Of a stretch of 64,000 bases of DNA, positions 10,945 through 22,521 are shown one piece after another. Each line of letters opens with the position of its first letter. Positions within the stretch are counted from its first letter, which is position 1. Position numbers and translations under genes: made by a program. The notes below the pieces were generated by a model. That model saw nothing but the letters and a program-made list of their open reading frames with translations, was not told the origin of the DNA and made no database searches. The DNA is from Anticarsia gemmatalis (taxonomy: Eukaryota; Arthropoda; Insecta; Lepidoptera; Erebidae). Where the stretch lies: NCBI RefSeq assembly GCF_050436995.1, contig NC_134763.1:4402001-4466000 (forward strand). Reading direction: 5' to 3'.

Positions 10945-13445
10945 ATGAAAAACGAGGTAAATACATTATTTCAGGCGCTTATTCGTCTTTAGCTGTATTT
11001 AGTGTAGAGCGCACTTTAGTGGTCCTCGATATAATAATATGATTTTAGGTACCATTGCTTCTGTATTTAGTTATTATGTTTAATAATGATTCCAGGATAT
11101 AGAGTTTGACGAATTCTGCGACCCAGACAACCCACGCAAGATAAAATATGACGACATACTTGCTGCATCCCGACGAATTATGGGCACAATTATTCGAACG
11201 CCATGCACGGTATTTGTGTATTGAATGAGACATTGTATTTTCTAGTGCTTTGAATAATTGAGTCTGGTGTAATAAACTAAAATATAAATTTGCTTTGTCC
11301 ATAGAGAGCTCATATGTCGGAAAAACTCGGGATGGAATTGTTCTTAAAGCATGAGTTTCTACAGATAACTGGATGGTGAATAGCACTGCTTCTTTCATGT
11401 TTTTTTTTTGTTTCATTTCATTTATTAGCCATTTTTCATGTGTAATGGTACCGACATTTATATTTATTTATCAGTACCAACGACTTTTAATATGGCTTTA
11501 AAACTTCTAAATCATATATTTATATTACTTTGCGTGTTTAGTTTTAAGGAGCGCGGTGTTCGCAACACTCTAATGTTACTGAACGATGAACAGAAGAAAT
11601 ACGGAGTGATCGCAGCTACCACTGGCAACCATGGCTGTGCCGTGAGCTACCATTCAACGTCTATGGGAGTACCCAGTATAGTCGTAATGCACACCTTCTC
11701 GCCTATCACAAAAATTAACAGATGTGAGAGGTTCGGTGCAAAGCTAATGTTACACGGTACCGACATGGCTATGGCTAAACACTACGCGATGACAATAGCC
11801 AAAGAAAAGAAAATGACTTACATCAACGGGTTAGATAATGTTGTTTCAAAGTTTTTTTTACTAAAACACAGGAACATAGTCTGATAACTATTTCTCTTTT
11901 CGCTATAATTATTAGTACATAAATTGTAGACGAATAAAACAAAAAATTGCTTTTTGCGGTTTGTTTGTTGATATCAGTAATTAGTATTCTTAGCTAACTA
12001 TATCATGTCTTCCACTCTCCTTTCAGTTTCGATCATCCTAACGTAATAGAAGGTCAGGGGACGGTAGGTATTGAAATAATGGAGCAGGTCTCTGGCATTG
12101 ACGCAGTAATAGTGCCTTGCGGTGGTGGCAGTCTTCTGTGTGGCATAGCTATCGTTTGCAAACATCTTAAACCAGACATTGAAATATACGTAAGTGACAG
12201 CAAGTAATATGAATGGCTCGTTTGAGGAACGAACGAACTTAAATTTCCCGGAGCAGCTAACTAATATACTTCCAAATCTTATTTTTTCTAGGGTGTAGAG
12301 ACAGACAAAACAGCCAGTATGGTGGAAGCCCTCAGAAAAAATGAACGCGTCCATTTTAACATAGAGGCATCTATTGCAGACGGATTAGGTGTTAACAAAG
12401 TTGGAGTTAACACTTTCTATAACTTAAAACAAGGACTAGTGGACAAAATGGTACTAGATTTAAAATTACGTTTAGAATTATGTGGGGTAATCTTTAGGGA
12501 GAAATAAATTTGCAAGGGGACGATCTGAAGTTGTGGTCACACCCATTGGAGTAGATATAAAATTAAACATTGATTTTAATTCAGATTTGGATGAGATTGT
12601 TATGTATGTAATATTGTGACTGTTTCAGGTGGTAGTAAGTGAAGACTGGGTGGCACGTGCAATTATGCACATCGTAGAAGAAGAAAAGTTTGTTGTTGAA
12701 GGAGCCGGGGCCGTCTGCGTCGCTGCCATTATGGCGGGCTTGTTTCCTAATTTGAAAGGGAAGAGGTAAATATACAACATATTAAATAGGCGCTTTCTGA
12801 CTGATACCTAAGTTTTCCGAGCCCAAAGATTTTCTGGAAATTTCTGGCCGACACTATTCTTGAGTGAGTCAAATTAAGAATTTTTGCAAGTGTACCGCTG
12901 AATCTATGTTGAAGGTTAGGGAATAACTAATCATAATGTACTTTACTTTTTTCCTTGTAGGGTTGTTGCTATAGCAAGTGGTGGTAACATAGACACAACA
13001 ACACTAGCACGAGCACTGGAGCGAGGCATGGCTGCCGAAGGACGGCTGGTGAAGTTCAAGGTGACAGTGTGCGACCGGCCCGGCGGCATGGCTGAGATGT
13101 GCGGGCTGCTCGCCAACCTCGGCGTCACCCTGAGAGACTGCGTGCCTGAGCGAGCTTGGATCAAAGGAGATGTTTTTAGCGTCGAAGTACTTGATCCTTT
13201 TTTGCTTAACTAAACTCTAACTAGTTAGCCATTTGTACAAAATTTAACTGACTTATTATTTCTCTTTTTAGCTAAAAGTTATTGTTGAAACAAGAGGATG
13301 GGATCACACAAAGGAAATGGTGGAAACTATCAAGAAGAACTATAAAGAATGCTACTTCCAAGAAATGTCCGAGAAATCGGATAAGACCGCCGGTACTCGG
13401 CGCGGCCCCTGCCTCGCACCTAACCCTGTCTGCATGCAGAAATAG
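10945..13445 (+). CDS. Threonine/serine dehydratase-like protein, copy 2
   Basis: Second tandem paralogue, 447 residues in nine exons: 10945-10956 (tentative MKNE start exon), 11096-11209, 11305-11375, 11542-11829, 12027-12189, 12292-12450, 12629-12765, 12961-13186, 13272-13445. The short first exon is inferred because the second exon opens at an acceptor with a stop codon just upstream in frame; exon 10945-10956 supplies an ATG in the right phase. The PLP lysine is kept (K68 in CFKERGV) but the preceding serine has become cysteine. The asparagine loop is TTGNHGC and the glycine loop is GGGSLLCG instead of GGGGLIAG. SGGNID and the ACT-like segment (KFKVTVCDRPGG) are well kept. Donor GTTAGA after exon 4 is weak. 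AATAAA follows at 13507. Probably still binds PLP; activity or specificity may differ from copy 1. Confidence 0.85.
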
Positions 13446-13932
13446 ACATACTTGTTTAATAGTTCCAATACAGTAATTTATAATTTATATGCCGTAACAT
13501 TTTGTTAATAAACAATTAACTAAAGTTGTTACTTTTTTTTATTTTCGAGAAATAGGTACCTAACACTGGAACAACCTTTCTGCTTTAATTAACAATTAAA
13601 TAAAGTGTGAGGCTGACGGACTACGGACACTTGAGTAGATACTTTCAATACTATGGAGCTGTCACCCACCAGAGCAGGTTTCTCACAAGAGCTGCCAAGA
13701 GCTAGATCTCAGATTTTGACTTTTAGTGAGCGTAAAAGTATTTAACCACTAGACCTCAGTCTATGCAGTAGCTAAAACACCGCATTACCGCAAAATAACT
13801 CATCTGTCAGTGACACACATTCACAAACAAACCAGACACCTGGAAAATGATCAGTTTTTCATAGAATAAGACTAAAAATGCCTTTTGATAAATGCAGAAG
13901 TTAAATATTACTGATGGGCTGATATCATCAAT
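13446..13932. other. Short intergenic region, copy 2 to copy 3
   Basis: Holds the 3' end of copy 2, with an AATAAA signal at 13507-13512, and the promoter-proximal sequence of copy 3. No other feature is seen. Confidence 0.5.
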
Positions 13933-16900
13933 ATGCCGAAAAAGATTTTAGATCCACCCACGCCTCCGGATTGCGGTGCATCCTCACTTGGCTTATCACC
14001 AGCAGTGCTCGCTAAGAGAGATGCTTTCACGCCAGAAATTTGGTGCCCAGTAAGTGATTACTTAATTCAGATTTTCAGGAAACACTAAAACAGTCCCTTA
14101 ATTCGTTGGTACAACATTTTGACTTGTTTTATATTTCAGAAACCAGATCCGTTGAGAGTTACCTTTGACCCATGGTGCGATCCATATAATCCAAAAGCCA
14201 TAATTTACAATGATGTTGCTAAAGCTTACAATTATATCAAAGGGAAAATACCTGCCACTCCACTCGTGGTAATTTCAGTTCTGTCAATTTTCAATAGAAC
14301 ATACATTCTTTTAAACCTGAACAATCTTTGATGTTGTAAATGTTCCTATAATTCCCAAGTACTTTGTTCTGACAATAAGTTAACAACGCTATTAAAATTC
14401 TTTGAAATCCTGCCTGTGGAAACAGCTACAGTTCATTGTAAAACCACAATTTATACAAGTTGTGTTAAAACTAAAAATCTTTTGCGTGACCAGGTACTTC
14501 TAGTAAACGAATAGGTTGACCAGTCACCGTTAGTCATCAGAATTAGGTATTATCAAGTCGTATTTATAAAGTAAATAAATTTTGCTTTTAGAAGACAAAA
14601 CGATCTGATTTATTTGACATGGGAGTTTATTTCAAACTGGAGACTGTACATAAAACTGGAAGGTAAAAAGCTCTGCCAATACTTATCCTTACAAACTATC
14701 ACATATTTATTATTTTCAGTTAAGTTGTTGGATTTATAAGTAAAGTGCCTGTTTATCGTGGGTCTTAAATGTTATATTTTTCAGTTTTCACGCACGGAGC
14801 GCAGTTTATGCGTTACACATGCTGTCTAAGGAAGAACGTGCCAATGGCGTAGTCACAGCGTCCTTGGGTAACTGGGGCATGGTACTTCATTTAAACACTT
14901 TTAATTAATAATCTCCTAAATCGATACTAATATTACAAAGCTGAAGAGTTTGTTTGTCTGTTTGAACGCACTATTCTGAGGAACTACTGGTCCGATTTGA
15001 AAAATTCTTTCAGTGTTAAATAGCCCATTTATCGAGGAAGGCTATAAGCTATATATCATCACGCTACGACCAATAAAAGCATAGTACCAGTAAAAAATGT
15101 TACAGAAACGGGGAAAATTATGACCCTTTCCCTCTTATGTGACGCAAGCTAAGTTGCGCTAGTCAGCTAGTGATTAATAAGTAGTCATATACAGTAAAAC
15201 TATCCTTTATTATTAGTCTTTTATGTAGAGACCAAATACAATAAGTGAGGCAGGGGAGGGTTCAAGAATAGAACGAATGATATTTTTATATCTACTGATT
15301 CACAGGCTTTAGCAAATGAAGCTCATAGAGTAGGTATTCCAGCGACAATAGTTCTTCCCGTTACTACAAAAAATGATGTGGTGGAAAAATGTAAGGACTA
15401 TGGCGCCAACGTACTGACAATGGGCAAAAATTTGGAAGAAGCTAAGAAAATAGCCATTGATTGGGTCAATGATATCGGCACTGGTACTTTTATAAATGGG
15501 TACGTGGAATCTTTCCAATCAGTATTTTTTTATAGAGTTAAGTTTTGTTTCCCGGCATATACGGATAAAGGAACGGATAAAATTAAGTGTGGTTGAGTGT
15601 TCTAAAGACAAGTTGTGTGTATGAAGTACTTCATCAAGAAAACATCTTGAGATTATATTGGATCCATGTGAGATCTTCAAACAGTTTGCAGCCGTAGGTT
15701 TATTTTATGAACACCTCATTATACAATCTGCTGGTGTTTCAGATACGACCATCCTCACGTAATAGCCGGCTCTGGCAGCATCGGTATTGAGATAGTTGAT
15801 CAGTTACCCACTACTGATGTTATCCTCGTTCCTATCGGCGGCGGGGGATTGATTGCTGGCATCGCTGTAGCCGTGAAGCAACTCAAACCAGACGTCATGA
15901 TTTATGTAAATTAAAAAGTTACTAAGTCCTACCTAACATAGAGTCGGATGTACGCAACCCTGTGCTCTATATAACTATACAATATCCAATGGCATATCCG
16001 TTACTAACGATAGGTTATTGAAACTGACCGTAACTCTTACTAGTTAAATCGTAATTACTAACATACAAACTACAAAAAAAACTTGTGAATTGAATAAGAA
16101 AATTGATAAAGTTACTATCAAAATAACGATATCAATTGAACTTAGATAAACTTTGGCCCCTCCCACGATTTCAATTATTTTTCTGTTACTGCTGAGTAAC
16201 TTTGACATGTTTGTAAAAAAAATGTTTTTTATATTATTTTGTATCTAAGTATTGGATTTAATTAGCCCGGTATTATTCATTTCATGCTTATTTATCTATT
16301 CCCAGGGCATAGAGTCTGACAAAAGCTGCTCCTTTCTGAAGGCTCTTGATAATGAGAAGCCATACAAAGTTGATTGTCCCCTCGATGTTGCACATTCACT
16401 CGCTACGCCGACTGCTGGATACAATGCTTTCCACACAGCGCGCTCTCTTATTGACAAGATGGTATCGCACAAATCTCCTAATTTAATTCAATACGTATTA
16501 TACCACTAATGTCCAATATTATAACCATGCTTACGTTAATCAAGGTTTTCAAACACAGCTTGAGGTTTAAAAACAAATTTTCAAACCTCAAAGCAATCAG
16601 ATCTTAGCAAACTAAAGTATACATACTTTTATGATATTAATTTATGTCTAGACGACATTCTCTATACATTAAATGTGTTTAATATGCTGCAGGTGTTGGT
16701 CAGGGATGATTGGGTGACGCGGGCAATTTTACAACTGGCAGAAGAAGAACAATTTATTGCAGAAGGTGCAGGAGCCGTCGCTTTGGCGGCCATTCTTTCG
16801 GAGCCAAACGTAGTCCCTGAGCTTCGAGATAAAAAGTATGAAACCTAGAAAACACGAATATTATTGCACAATTATTACATTTTATTTAATTGTACATAAT

Positions 16901-17523
16901 TAATTTTCAGTGTTGTGTGTATTGTCAGTGGCGGTAACATCGACAATATCACGTTTTCACGGGCGCTAGAACGCGCGAAACGCATTGAAGGTCGACTTAT
17001 AACTGCGAAAGTAATATTGAACTTGTTATTATCATTGATTTCGATTTATATTCATAATACGCATTATCATATATTATTGTTTTAGGTAAAATATACAGCT
17101 CAAGACAAATCAGCATGTTACAAAGTTTTGAGGGTACTTGCTAATTTAAAATGCAATGTAATCACTTTGTTATGGGATGACAAATGGATGGAAGAATGTG
17201 AAATCGCTAAAACTCATGTAAGATATTAATTTAATGTTACTTTCCTATACGACATTGTTCACAAATTAGATACGTGGTTAGCACAAAAAACACGACAGAA
17301 CATTAAAAAATAATTTGGTAACGTCCCAAATAGTAAATGATATGTTTATAATCTTTGTTTGAATCAGATACTAGTAATGTTCGAGACGAGTAGCTTCAAG
17401 CACGCCTGTCGGGTGAAGCACGTGATGGAGTCCTTGTTCGCCGGCGAATGCGAGTTCACACAAGAATGCTTTCAGTCCCAGTCTATATGTCCATGTTATC
17501 CTAAACTTTGGCCTGAACTTTAG
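13933..17523 (+). CDS. Threonine dehydratase-like pseudoenzyme, copy 3 (PLP lysine lost)
   Basis: Third tandem paralogue, 485 residues in eleven exons: 13933-14049, 14140-14268, 14592-14662, 14785-14881, 15306-15499, 15743-15905, 16306-16461, 16693-16835, 16911-17010, 17086-17217, 17368-17523. All exons join in frame with GT-AG introns. The motif that carries the Schiff-base lysine reads SFHARSA (106-112): the lysine is histidine at 108 and the following glycine is serine. The asparagine loop is SLGNWGM, with the usual histidine replaced by tryptophan. The glycine loop GGGGLIAG and SGGNID remain. The ACT-like domain is strongly diverged and lacks DRPGG. The 39-residue first exon has no counterpart in the other copies, and an extra intron (14882-15305) splits the asparagine-loop exon. 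Such a protein should not perform PLP lyase chemistry, yet nothing in the gene is broken, so selection on another role is inferred. Confidence 0.85.
14921..15170 (+). mobile_element. Small non-autonomous Helitron, copy B
   Basis: A 250 bp element that starts TCGATACTAATATT and ends GTCAGCTAG, flanked by A and T. It has the same subterminal hairpin (CGCAA...TTGCG) as the copy at 4726-4984 and is closely similar to it over the body. It lies inside the one intron that is unique to dehydratase copy 3. Confidence 0.8.
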
Positions 17524-17783
17524 CCATCATCAAGAATAAACAAATATATGTAACAGCCTACTTAATCTTCTTCAATGACGGTGATGTGCTAAAGTAGATT
17601 TGAAGGATACAGTCATGTAACCTTTTGCAAACCATCACGCGAAAAATGTCACTTTACACGAAGAAAAGAAAATTGTTTTGACATCCCACTCCAACAAAAA
17701 TATTCTGCCCTATAATAAAATGTTCAGAAAATAATAAAACCAATGTAATATAACATCCAAATTGCTACATTATTACTTTCAAT

Positions 17784-20621
17784 ATGTCCCGACGATATGT
17801 AAGTAAATGTGTAACAGCAATTTATCTTACTTTAGTCAAATTGTAAAATAACAGAGTTCTTAGCAAAAACTTGTTTCTGTGATATTTTAGGATGACGCTT
17901 TTGACGAGTTCTGTGATCCTGATAATCCAAGACTCATTAAATACGATGACGTAGTAGAAGCTGCACAAAGAATTAAACCTTTAATACCCACCACCCCATG
18001 CCTCGTGAGTATTCATATTGCTTTATCTGTTTGTAAATAAGGTTGCTACTTGCGTTTTGTCTAGTTAGGGATTATTTGATTTATTAAATTTATATATCAC
18101 TACATACCTACCTACAGTACTCACATAATAACATTCATACTAGACAATGTTAATTTCAGCCCTCGCATTCTCAAAGAGATTTCGGAATATACATTTATTT
18201 TAAGTTAGAAACCGCCCACAGTTCCGGAAGGTAAGTAATTGCTCCCTAGTCTTTGATTTGTTTTTCTTATTGTTTCTCGAATGTTAGTATATTTAATCAT
18301 GTTTATAGTTTTAAAGAAAGAGGTGCCCTCAACGCTCTTCTGCTTTTGCCACCGGATAAGAAAAAACTTGGTGTAGTCATAGCGTCGGTTGGAAATGAAG
18401 CTTTAGGTTTTAGTTACCACGCAGCGAAACTTGGTATTCCAATATTTGTGGTATATCCTATACTTGTGCCTATATCAAAACTACAACGATGCCATGCTAT
18501 GGGAGGAAAAGTAATATTGCAAGGAAACACTTTAGCAGAAGCCCAAAAATATGCACGAACCCTAGCAAAGGAAAAGGGACTCACGTATATCAACGGGTAA
18601 GGCTTTCGATATTATCAATAGCGTTATAATCAAACTTCGTTGAAAGTTTCATAATTTACCGAAAGTGCAAAAATAAAATGTCTTCTCACGAATAACTACA
18701 GACGTGATCACCCGCATATTCTCAACGGCTATGGAACTCTTGGCTTGGAGCTGATGGAACAGTTGCCTATCGCCGACGCAATTATCGTACCGCTGGGCAC
18801 CGGCAGTCTAGCCGGATCTGTTGCCACTGTTGTCAAAAAAATCAAACCTTCTTGCCTTATTTATGTAAGTTTTAGTATATTATGTACTTAGATTTAGAAT
18901 ACTTAGATTAAGGTCCTGTTTCGCGGCGCATGTATAAGTGGATCCGATTGATAAAATGACAACAAATGTGTGAAAACAACTATCAACTAAGCAACTTACT
19001 TAGAAGACGAAAATAAATAGGGGCACAAATGAATAAATTCCGATTACCATTCATTTACAAAGTACCTACACATCCATATTCCTCCCTGTTTACACAGGGT
19101 GTGGAATCTGAGAGTATGCCAGTAGTTTTCAAGTCATTAGAAAACGGAGAGCCAGTGACAAACATGCCAGTACAGGGGAACTTCATGGGCCACGCATTGC
19201 CTGTGACTAGCGTCAGTGTCAACGGATATGCTAATGCGAAAGCACTTTTAGACAAAGTGGTACGTACTTACTTAACTTGCAAACTTCCGCACATTCTAGA
19301 ATTTGTACTTACTTCGGAGATACTCACATACAACCACGGAATAGAGTGACATATTAGCTAGGGCACTTCCATATTCGTAGTAACTAGTAGTTAAGGTGGC
19401 ACCGCGCACGGATGTAGTAGGGTTCGATTCCCACTCGGAACAATTAGTATCAACCACAAATAGTTGATTCGGATCTAGTTAACTTTTATCTTTTGTAACT
19501 GTCTGTTAACTGGTATCCGTTGTTTATGTGTTTGTAATACTAAATCTAGAGTTATCTTTTAATTAAATTATTAAATATTAAATTATATTAACGTGGTACT
19601 TATGAACCTAGTAAATAAAAATTAAATGGATATTATGACTGATATTCAATGGATGTTTCAATTTGTAGCTCCTGGTGAAAGATGATTGGGTAGCGCGGGC
19701 AATGTTACATCTTGTGGAGAGAGAAAAGTTTATAGTTGAAGGCATGGGTGCCAGCACCATGGCTGCTATTATCGGAAACTTGGTACCTGAACTGAAAACT
19801 AAAACGTAACTGCTTTAATATTATTTTTATGAGTGACATTGCATACACATTTTATATTCAACTTAGTTATTTATTTTATAATTTTTAATATTTTTTCTTT
19901 AGTGTGGTGTGTATTTTATCCGGAGGCAATGTTGACGGTTTGATGCTCAATCGATGTTTTGAGAGAGGCTTGGCGGCTGAAGGACGTTTAATCAAATTTA
20001 AGGTAAAGTAATATGATATGTTAGTTACTAAGTACCTATATTACATATTTAACTTCTACCACATTGAAAATTTTGGCATAGAAAAGCATGGAGTTATGGA
20101 GAGCATTTGAATAATTTTTACCCTCCCTATTAATAATTAATCACCATGGCGTAGTGTCCGGTAAAACGTGTCTTTTAGAAAGAAGTTAACATAGCCCTTC
20201 TTTTCACACAGGTCGGTGTATTGAACCAGCCGGGAGCAAAGACTGCCCTGATGAGGACAATATCTAATGCAGGATACAACGTCATTACTCACTTTGTAGA
20301 TAACTTTTGGACCGAAAAAGACTACAGATGTGAGGTAAGGTCCTGCTTACTAAGGTTCTAAAAAGTAGTAGTAGAGGTAAGTATATGGTCCCTGCAAACG
20401 TAACTATCTAATAAAATGTGTAACCTCTGTTGTTATGAATGAAGTTAAGTAGGCTTAACTTTATTTTTTAGGTGAAACTAGTTTGCGAGACAAAGAGCTT
20501 GGAGCACTCTTTAGAGTTGAAAAGGATCGTGGAACGAGCATATCCTCAGACTGCATGTTTTGAGTATGAACCATTTAACGACAAACGAACTTGCCCATGT
20601 TATGTCAAGAAAATTAAATAG
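17784..20621 (+). CDS. Threonine dehydratase-like protein, copy 4 (altered cofactor loops)
   Basis: Fourth tandem paralogue, 440 residues in ten exons: 17784-17798 (tentative MSRRY start exon with a GTAAGT donor), 17891-18004, 18160-18230, 18309-18596, 18702-18864, 19098-19259, 19669-19805, 19903-20002, 20212-20334, 20472-20621. The PLP lysine is present (K69 in SFKERGA). The asparagine loop reads SVGNEALG, so the usual histidine is glutamate, and the phosphate-binding glycine loop reads LGTGSLAGS (194-202) instead of VGGGGLIAG. SGGNVD is kept. The ACT-like domain is diverged. An intron splits it directly after FK, in the same place as in copy 3 but absent from copies 1 and 2, which groups copies 3 and 4. 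Both also end in a CPC(Y) segment. AATAAA follows at 20693. PLP binding or catalysis is probably impaired or changed. Confidence 0.85.
19390..19445 (+). repeat. Degraded tRNA-derived SINE in copy 4 intron
   Basis: Contains a B-box-like GGGTTCGATTCCCACTC and a decayed A-box region upstream, the pattern of tRNA-derived SINE heads. It lies in intron 6 of dehydratase copy 4. The tail limit is not clear. Confidence 0.5.
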
Positions 20622-21754
20622 GAATTTGGATGCTATTTATAACAAACGATTATTGCAATAGATACAAATTTACTAATTAAGATCAAAATTTCAATAAACA
20701 ACGTAACAACATACATTTTCTTTTATTATGTAGAGTAAGTGGCTTTATATAACAATCTTTAATTTAAACATTAGAGAATTAATACATAATCTTAACACGG
20801 TGTAGTAGTTATGAAGGTCAACACGCGTATACCTTTGCGCAATGCATTGCGAGTTCGATTCTGTCAAGATATAGCTATACGGCGGCCACTATCAAATACG
20901 TGCCCATTCCCTATTCTAGAGACGATCTAGGGATACGATAAAAAATAACTGGAGGTATTATTTGGTTCAAATTATTAATATTTAATACAGTCAATCAAAT
21001 AGCTAGCAGCTATTCGCAATCTAACCAGTTTTTTGTGACCATAGATAAGTATTTAATTACCGATTGCGGTGGGGTCCTATAACGTAGGTATAGTATTGAG
21101 ATAATAAATAAGATACGATAGGACACGTACAAGACATTAATTAATTTATTATTATTTTTGTTATATTCGGAAAAGACGGAACGCACAATGACGTACGACC
21201 TGCGCAGTGATCTATACCGTACGGTGCGACAACAAAGTTTAGTTTAAAAACCAGTTTTACGACTTTGCAAACTTCGTTACTCAATATAAAAAAAAAATCT
21301 TTCAATAACCAATTTGATAATGCCAACCTACCTATGTCTATTAAGAGGTAGTGGAACCAGTTGTTATTTTCAACTTTAATTGATACCACAATACTTAATT
21401 TATTATCCTCTAGTCTCACAACAATGGTGATAAGAAATAAGAATATAATTATTATCGGTAAAGTATAGTTAGGTAGTTACCTTGTCTATTATTTAACGAA
21501 GCAAAGAATTTATACCAAATCAATAAACAGGTTTTTATTATGTTTAACTAACCAGTTATATAAGAGCTGTTTTGTTAATACACTACCTGAGACAATGCCA
21601 TAAGAGAAAGGCCTATAACAATTTTAAATAACAACAATTTACTTCAAGCCATATAATATATTTTTTCTCTAGTACTATACAAACAGAACATTATTAACAG
21701 AATACATTTATTTTTATTGTCCTATAAAATTTTGATGAGATAAATAACAATAAC
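20622..21754. other. Intergenic region with SINE-like remnant
   Basis: Holds the 3' end of dehydratase copy 4 and, on the other strand, the 3' untranslated region of the PCD gene. Around 20805-20875 there is a decayed tRNA-like segment with a B-box-like GAGTTCGATTCTGTC. No gene is seen. Confidence 0.45.
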
Positions 21755-22521
21755 TTAGTTGAAGTTCTTATCCATAAAGGTGGCCATTCTGATATCTCTC
21801 TTGCTCAGCCCATTGACATCATGTGACGACAAAGTGACCTGAAAAATCAAGCAATTATGAACTGTGTCAACATTATCTAATTGCATTACAATAAGTAATG
21901 ACAGTAATTAACAAACTCAACTAACAGGTATAAAAATATTACAACATCATTTCTACTTTTAACTGATCTCTGAAAGGTATTTATTACTTTTCTATATAGT
22001 AAACAAGTATTGAAAAAATGTTATGGTAAAATCAAGTGAATTTACTCCATAGATGATAACATACCTGTAATTTATTATAAACATTAAACCACTCTGGATG
22101 ATGATCCATTTTTTCAGCAAGTAGAGCCACTCTGGTCATAAAACCAAAAGCCTGGTTGAAGTCCTTGAATTGAAACTCTTTCTCAATTGCATCCCTGTTA
22201 CTTTGCAATTTCCAGCCAGATTGTAAAAGTGGTTGAAGCAACGAGCCACGCTCTTCTTGACTTAACTTGTCAGCCTGTCAAATAAACCAAGTATTGTAAT
22301 GTTTACATAAAAAGCAACAGGTAGTATAACTTTTGAAACACAAAACACACCATTTTCCTTCTATTGGGCGAGGTCAGCGACGTACTGGCGCTAGCGTATC
22401 GAACGGCGACTAAACTGGCATTGAGCGCAGGCTTCGTTCGGCTAGTCGACCCCGCGGGGTGAAAGTGTATCGCTACATTCGCGATCAATCGAACGCCTTC
22501 GTGAATTCGCCTTATTATCAT
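21755..22521 (-). CDS. Pcd: Pterin-4a-carbinolamine dehydratase (PCD/DCoH)
   Basis: Recycles tetrahydrobiopterin by dehydrating 4a-hydroxytetrahydrobiopterin after aromatic amino acid hydroxylation; vertebrate homologues also bind HNF1. Three exons: 22521-22351, 22274-22065, 21838-21755. The active-site signature MDHHPEWFNVYNKL is present, with the two catalytic histidines, and is followed by VTLSSHDVNGLSKRD, as in the family. The ATG at 22353-22351 is the last codon of exon 1 and gives a 98-residue protein of normal family length (MADKLSQEER...). An upstream in-frame ATG (22521-22519) adds 56 residues rich in Arg, Ser and Ala and almost free of acidic residues, resembling a mitochondrial presequence, for 154 residues in all. 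Either or both starts could be used. Confidence 0.9.
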
